Shown here piece by piece: positions 61,793 to 64,000 of a stretch of DNA of 64,000 nucleotides (its first letter is position 1; each line of letters opens with the position of its first letter). The DNA lies in the NCBI GenBank assembly GCA_028289195.1, contig JANQQR010000005.1, positions 62,001 to 126,000 on the forward strand, written 5' to 3'. This DNA is from Phycisphaerales bacterium. GTDB taxonomy: Bacteria; Planctomycetota; Phycisphaerae; Phycisphaerales; UBA1924. A program made the position numbers and the translations under genes. Under the pieces are notes generated by a model. That model was not told the origin of the DNA. It saw only the letters and a list, made by a program, of their open reading frames with translations, and did not search any database.

Positions 61793-63115
61793 ATGACGAC
61801 CCCGATCAGGACCTGGATCATCGCCTGCGCGACCGTTCTCGCATCTTCAGCCGCGATTGGTGTGCCGCTGACAGACGAGGAGGTCGCGCGGGTCCGCGAG
61901 GGGATCATGACCAACTACAGGGCACTCCAGGAAGAAGGCGTCGAGATCACCGAACAAGTGTTGGGCGAACTCGCCGACGAGGGCATCGCAGGCATCGAAG
62001 ACTTCGGGGACCTCTCGCTCGATCAGATCGGGTCGCTCGCGTCGTTCCTGGCCTACTCGGCGCGCAGGGGCGAACTCGTCGAGCACCTGTCCGGGATCGC
62101 CTCGCAGGAAACCGGCGAAGGAGCTGTGGCGATGATGTACATCGCCACGTTCATCGACGCCGACGCCGAGGGCGGCGCGGCGCAACTCGAGGACGCCTTC
62201 AGGCGTGCCGCGGCGCACCCCGCGATGCCGGGCGCGCTGGTCGACGGCTCGACGCTGAACCTCTACCAGTCGATGGGGCGTTACGGGCGCGCCGACGTCG
62301 CGGCTGCGGCGTTCGATGACGAACCGGAGCTGATGCTGCGACTGCTCCCGGACGGGCTGTCGAGCGTGGGGCTGCGCTCGTCGTCGTTCCTTCTTGATGC
62401 CGCCGGCGCGATGGACGCACCGGCATCCGATCGTGCGCGAACCCTGCTGCGCGAGCGCATGCTCGAGATCGCAACGGCGGGCATGGCCGGCGAAAGCGCC
62501 AACGAGAGCGGGAGCCGCTCCAGCTACACGAGCTCGCACGGATTCCTGAACGGCGCGTTCGCGCGCGGTGAGCTCGTCGACCACGGGCTGCCGGCGCTCG
62601 ACATTCTCTGGTCGAGCGACCCCGAGATCTCGAGCTTCGGGGATCTGCGGGGCAGCGTTGTCGTGCTCGACTTCTGGGCGACCTGGTGCGGCCCGTGCAT
62701 CGCGAGCTTCCCCCACATGCGTGAGATGGTCGAGCATTACGCCGACTACCCGGTGCGCCTGATCGGCGTGACGAGCCTGCAAGGGCGCCACTACGGGCTC
62801 GAGCGCGTGCGGACGGACACCTCGGAAAACCCCGAGCTCGAGTACGAACTGATGGCCGAGTTGATGCCGCAGCGTGAGATGACGTGGGACGTCGTGTTCA
62901 CCGAACAGAGCGTCTACAACCAGGACTTCGGGATCATCGGCATCCCGTATGTCGCGGTGGTCGACGCGGAGGGGATCGTGCGGAAAATCGCCCTGCACCC
63001 GACGCTGAACGCCGACGAGCTCGACGAAGCGATCCGCGATGCGCTGGTCGACGCGGGGCACGCCGCCCCCGGGCCGATGGGGCACGACGAGCATTCGGAC
63101 GCCACGGAGCGCTAG
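61793..63115 (+). CDS. Secreted TlpA-like thioredoxin-fold protein
   Basis: 440 residues. A signal peptide (about 1-23, SSAAIGVPL) is followed by a helical N-terminal region of about 240 residues with no recognised domain. A TlpA/ResA-type thioredoxin domain starts at about residue 262. Its active site is WCGPC with Cys299 and Cys302, preceded by SVVVLDFWATW and followed by cis-Pro in GIIGIPYVAVVDAEGIV. It probably acts as an extracytoplasmic thiol-disulfide reductase, perhaps in cytochrome c maturation or envelope protein repair. The AGAGAGAGG before the ATG is a loose Shine-Dalgarno. It is convergent with the next gene, the stops being adjacent. Confidence 0.85.
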   Translation: MTTPIRTWIIACATVLASSAAIGVPLTDEEVARVREGIMTNYRALQEEGVEITEQVLGELADEGIAGIEDFGDLSLDQIGSLASFLAYSARRGELVEHLSGIASQETGEGAVAMMYIATFIDADAEGGAAQLEDAFRRAAAHPAMPGALVDGSTLNLYQSMGRYGRADVAAAAFDDEPELMLRLLPDGLSSVGLRSSSFLLDAAGAMDAPASDRARTLLRERMLEIATAGMAGESANESGSRSSYTSSHGFLNGAFARGELVDHGLPALDILWSSDPEISSFGDLRGSVVVLDFWATWCGPCIASFPHMREMVEHYADYPVRLIGVTSLQGRHYGLERVRTDTSENPELEYELMAELMPQREMTWDVVFTEQSVYNQDFGIIGIPYVAVVDAEGIVRKIALHPTLNADELDEAIRDALVDAGHAAPGPMGHDEHSDATER

Positions 63116-64000
63116 CTACTCGCGCAGCGCCGCGGTGTTGGCGACGATCTCGAACGGGATCAGGCGCTCGGCGACGCCCGCCGAGGCGCGGTCCTTGATC
63201 GTGAGCTTCAGGCGGTAGCTCCCGACCCCGAGGGTCGCGGGCAGATCAACGCGCTGGAGGACGAAGAAGTCTCGGCGCTGGCGGCGCGAGAAATCGGTGA
63301 TGAGCTGGTCGGGCTTGCGCCAGACGAGCGCGTCGGCGTCGGACCCGACGTGGTAGAGCCGGAGGTCCATGCTCAGAGCAACCTCGTATCCCCATTCGGA
63401 GTCGCGAGAGGCCGACGTGTGCGAGAAGCGGTCGAGCTCGGCATAGACAATGAAGCTGATGGGCCTCGCGGCGAGGAAGCGGTGCTCGTCGTTGAACGTC
63501 GGCAGCTCGCGGAAGTTGCCGAATCCGTCGACGCGCGTGCAGAGGTGTGCGCTGCTGATGATGATCGGGCGCCACGCGTCGAGGCCGTCGGCCAGGGCGC
63601 GGGCATCGTCGGCGATGGCCGCGGGATCATCGGCCGAATCGAGACGATCGCGGACGGCGGTCGCGAACGTGCGCCACTCGGTGGCGATCTCCTCGTCGCG
63701 CGGGGGCATGGACACGCCGGGCTCGTCCTCTCCCAGGACACCGGGGTGCGCGATCTCGAGCGCGCCGAGTCGCACGAGTTCCGAGACGGGCATGGGCGAG
63801 AACGCGGCTTCGGCACGCAGGAACGACCCGAGCTCGTGCGCGCCCGCTTCGGCCCTCTCGCGCGGCGTGGGCTCCGGCTCGGCGGGCGCCGGCGGATCAG
63901 ATTCGGTGTCTTCGGCCAACTCGATAGGTTCGGCGACGGGCGTGGGTGTCGAGGGGGCGTCGTCGATCGCCATCGAGGGACCGGTGTTGGATTGCGCGTC
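63116..64000 (-). CDS. Unknown protein, 5' end cut by window edge
   Basis: The frame is open to the last base of the window, so at least 294 residues are present and the true start lies outside. An internal ATG at 63973 is followed by a Pro/Glu-rich low-complexity stretch (PSTPTPVAEPIELAEDTESD) that is unlikely to be an N-terminus. The rest is a mixed alpha/beta region with WRTFATAVRDRLDSADDPAA, a beta-rich FIVYAELDRF and a C-terminal RYxLKLTIKD-type strand ending NTAALRE. No family was recognised. The Pro-rich linker suggests it is the C-terminal part of a secreted or membrane-anchored protein. Confidence 0.6.
   Translation of the reverse strand, partial: DAQSNTGPSMAIDDAPSTPTPVAEPIELAEDTESDPPAPAEPEPTPRERAEAGAHELGSFLRAEAAFSPMPVSELVRLGALEIAHPGVLGEDEPGVSMPPRDEEIATEWRTFATAVRDRLDSADDPAAIADDARALADGLDAWRPIIISSAHLCTRVDGFGNFRELPTFNDEHRFLAARPISFIVYAELDRFSHTSASRDSEWGYEVALSMDLRLYHVGSDADALVWRKPDQLITDFSRRQRRDFFVLQRVDLPATLGVGSYRLKLTIKDRASAGVAERLIPFEIVANTAALRE

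Overview
The window looks like a chromosomal segment of a high-GC planctomycete, most likely Phycisphaerae/Phycisphaerales. The pointers are paired dockerin-like calcium-binding repeats of the VDFxDVTxVLxxW type at the C-termini of secreted proteins, Hanks-type kinases fused to PD40 beta-propellers, several prepilin-type (GFTxxE) proteins and generally weak Shine-Dalgarno signals. This is a family-level inference; no rRNA or tRNA is present to confirm it. Genes alternate between strands in short operons. No tRNA, rRNA, CRISPR array, insertion sequence or prophage was seen.

Layout. 0-5.5 kb: end of a pseudopilin gene, a cytochrome c/sugar dehydrogenase, a DUF418 membrane protein, a VOC-type lipoprotein and lysS. 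5.6-15.3 kb: a duplicated pair of genes, each pair a Ser/Thr kinase with a beta-propeller plus a patatin-like lipoprotein, in opposite gene order around a sulfotransferase/class IV aminotransferase operon. 15.3-21.4 kb: a serine-hydrolase-fold protein that has lost its catalytic residues, then a three-gene secreted operon (beta-propeller di-haem cytochrome, Gly-rich protein, 17-residue-repeat protein). 21.8-28.3 kb: the accessory island, a 1112-residue secreted polymorphic-toxin-like protein with a nuclease-like tip, followed by three tandem paralogues of an unrecognised, probably immunity, family. 28.4-35.3 kb: zwf, an AbgT transporter, a TPR protein, a POT peptide transporter and a small membrane protein. 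35.3-43.4 kb: a dihydrouridine synthase, a pseudopilin, an ABC permease/ATPase pair and a metallopeptidase-ketosynthase-lipoprotein operon. 43.7-64 kb: mainly housekeeping genes (clpC, dnaB, pdxH, dnaE, phoH, a 7TM-HD hydrolase, gmk) with a double-DTG protease-like protein, a glycosyltransferase, an aminotransferase, an acetyltransferase and a TlpA-like protein.

Two themes stand out. First, the toxin island: base composition falls inside the toxin gene near 24.0 kb, where the secreted calcium-binding trunk gives way to the toxin tip, and stays lower through the three paralogues. This is what tip exchange by recombination should look like. Second, translation starts: at least thirteen genes have a TAnnnT hexamer ending 6-9 nt before the start codon. 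This suggests that leaderless mRNAs are common, and it settles several otherwise ambiguous GTG and ATG starts.
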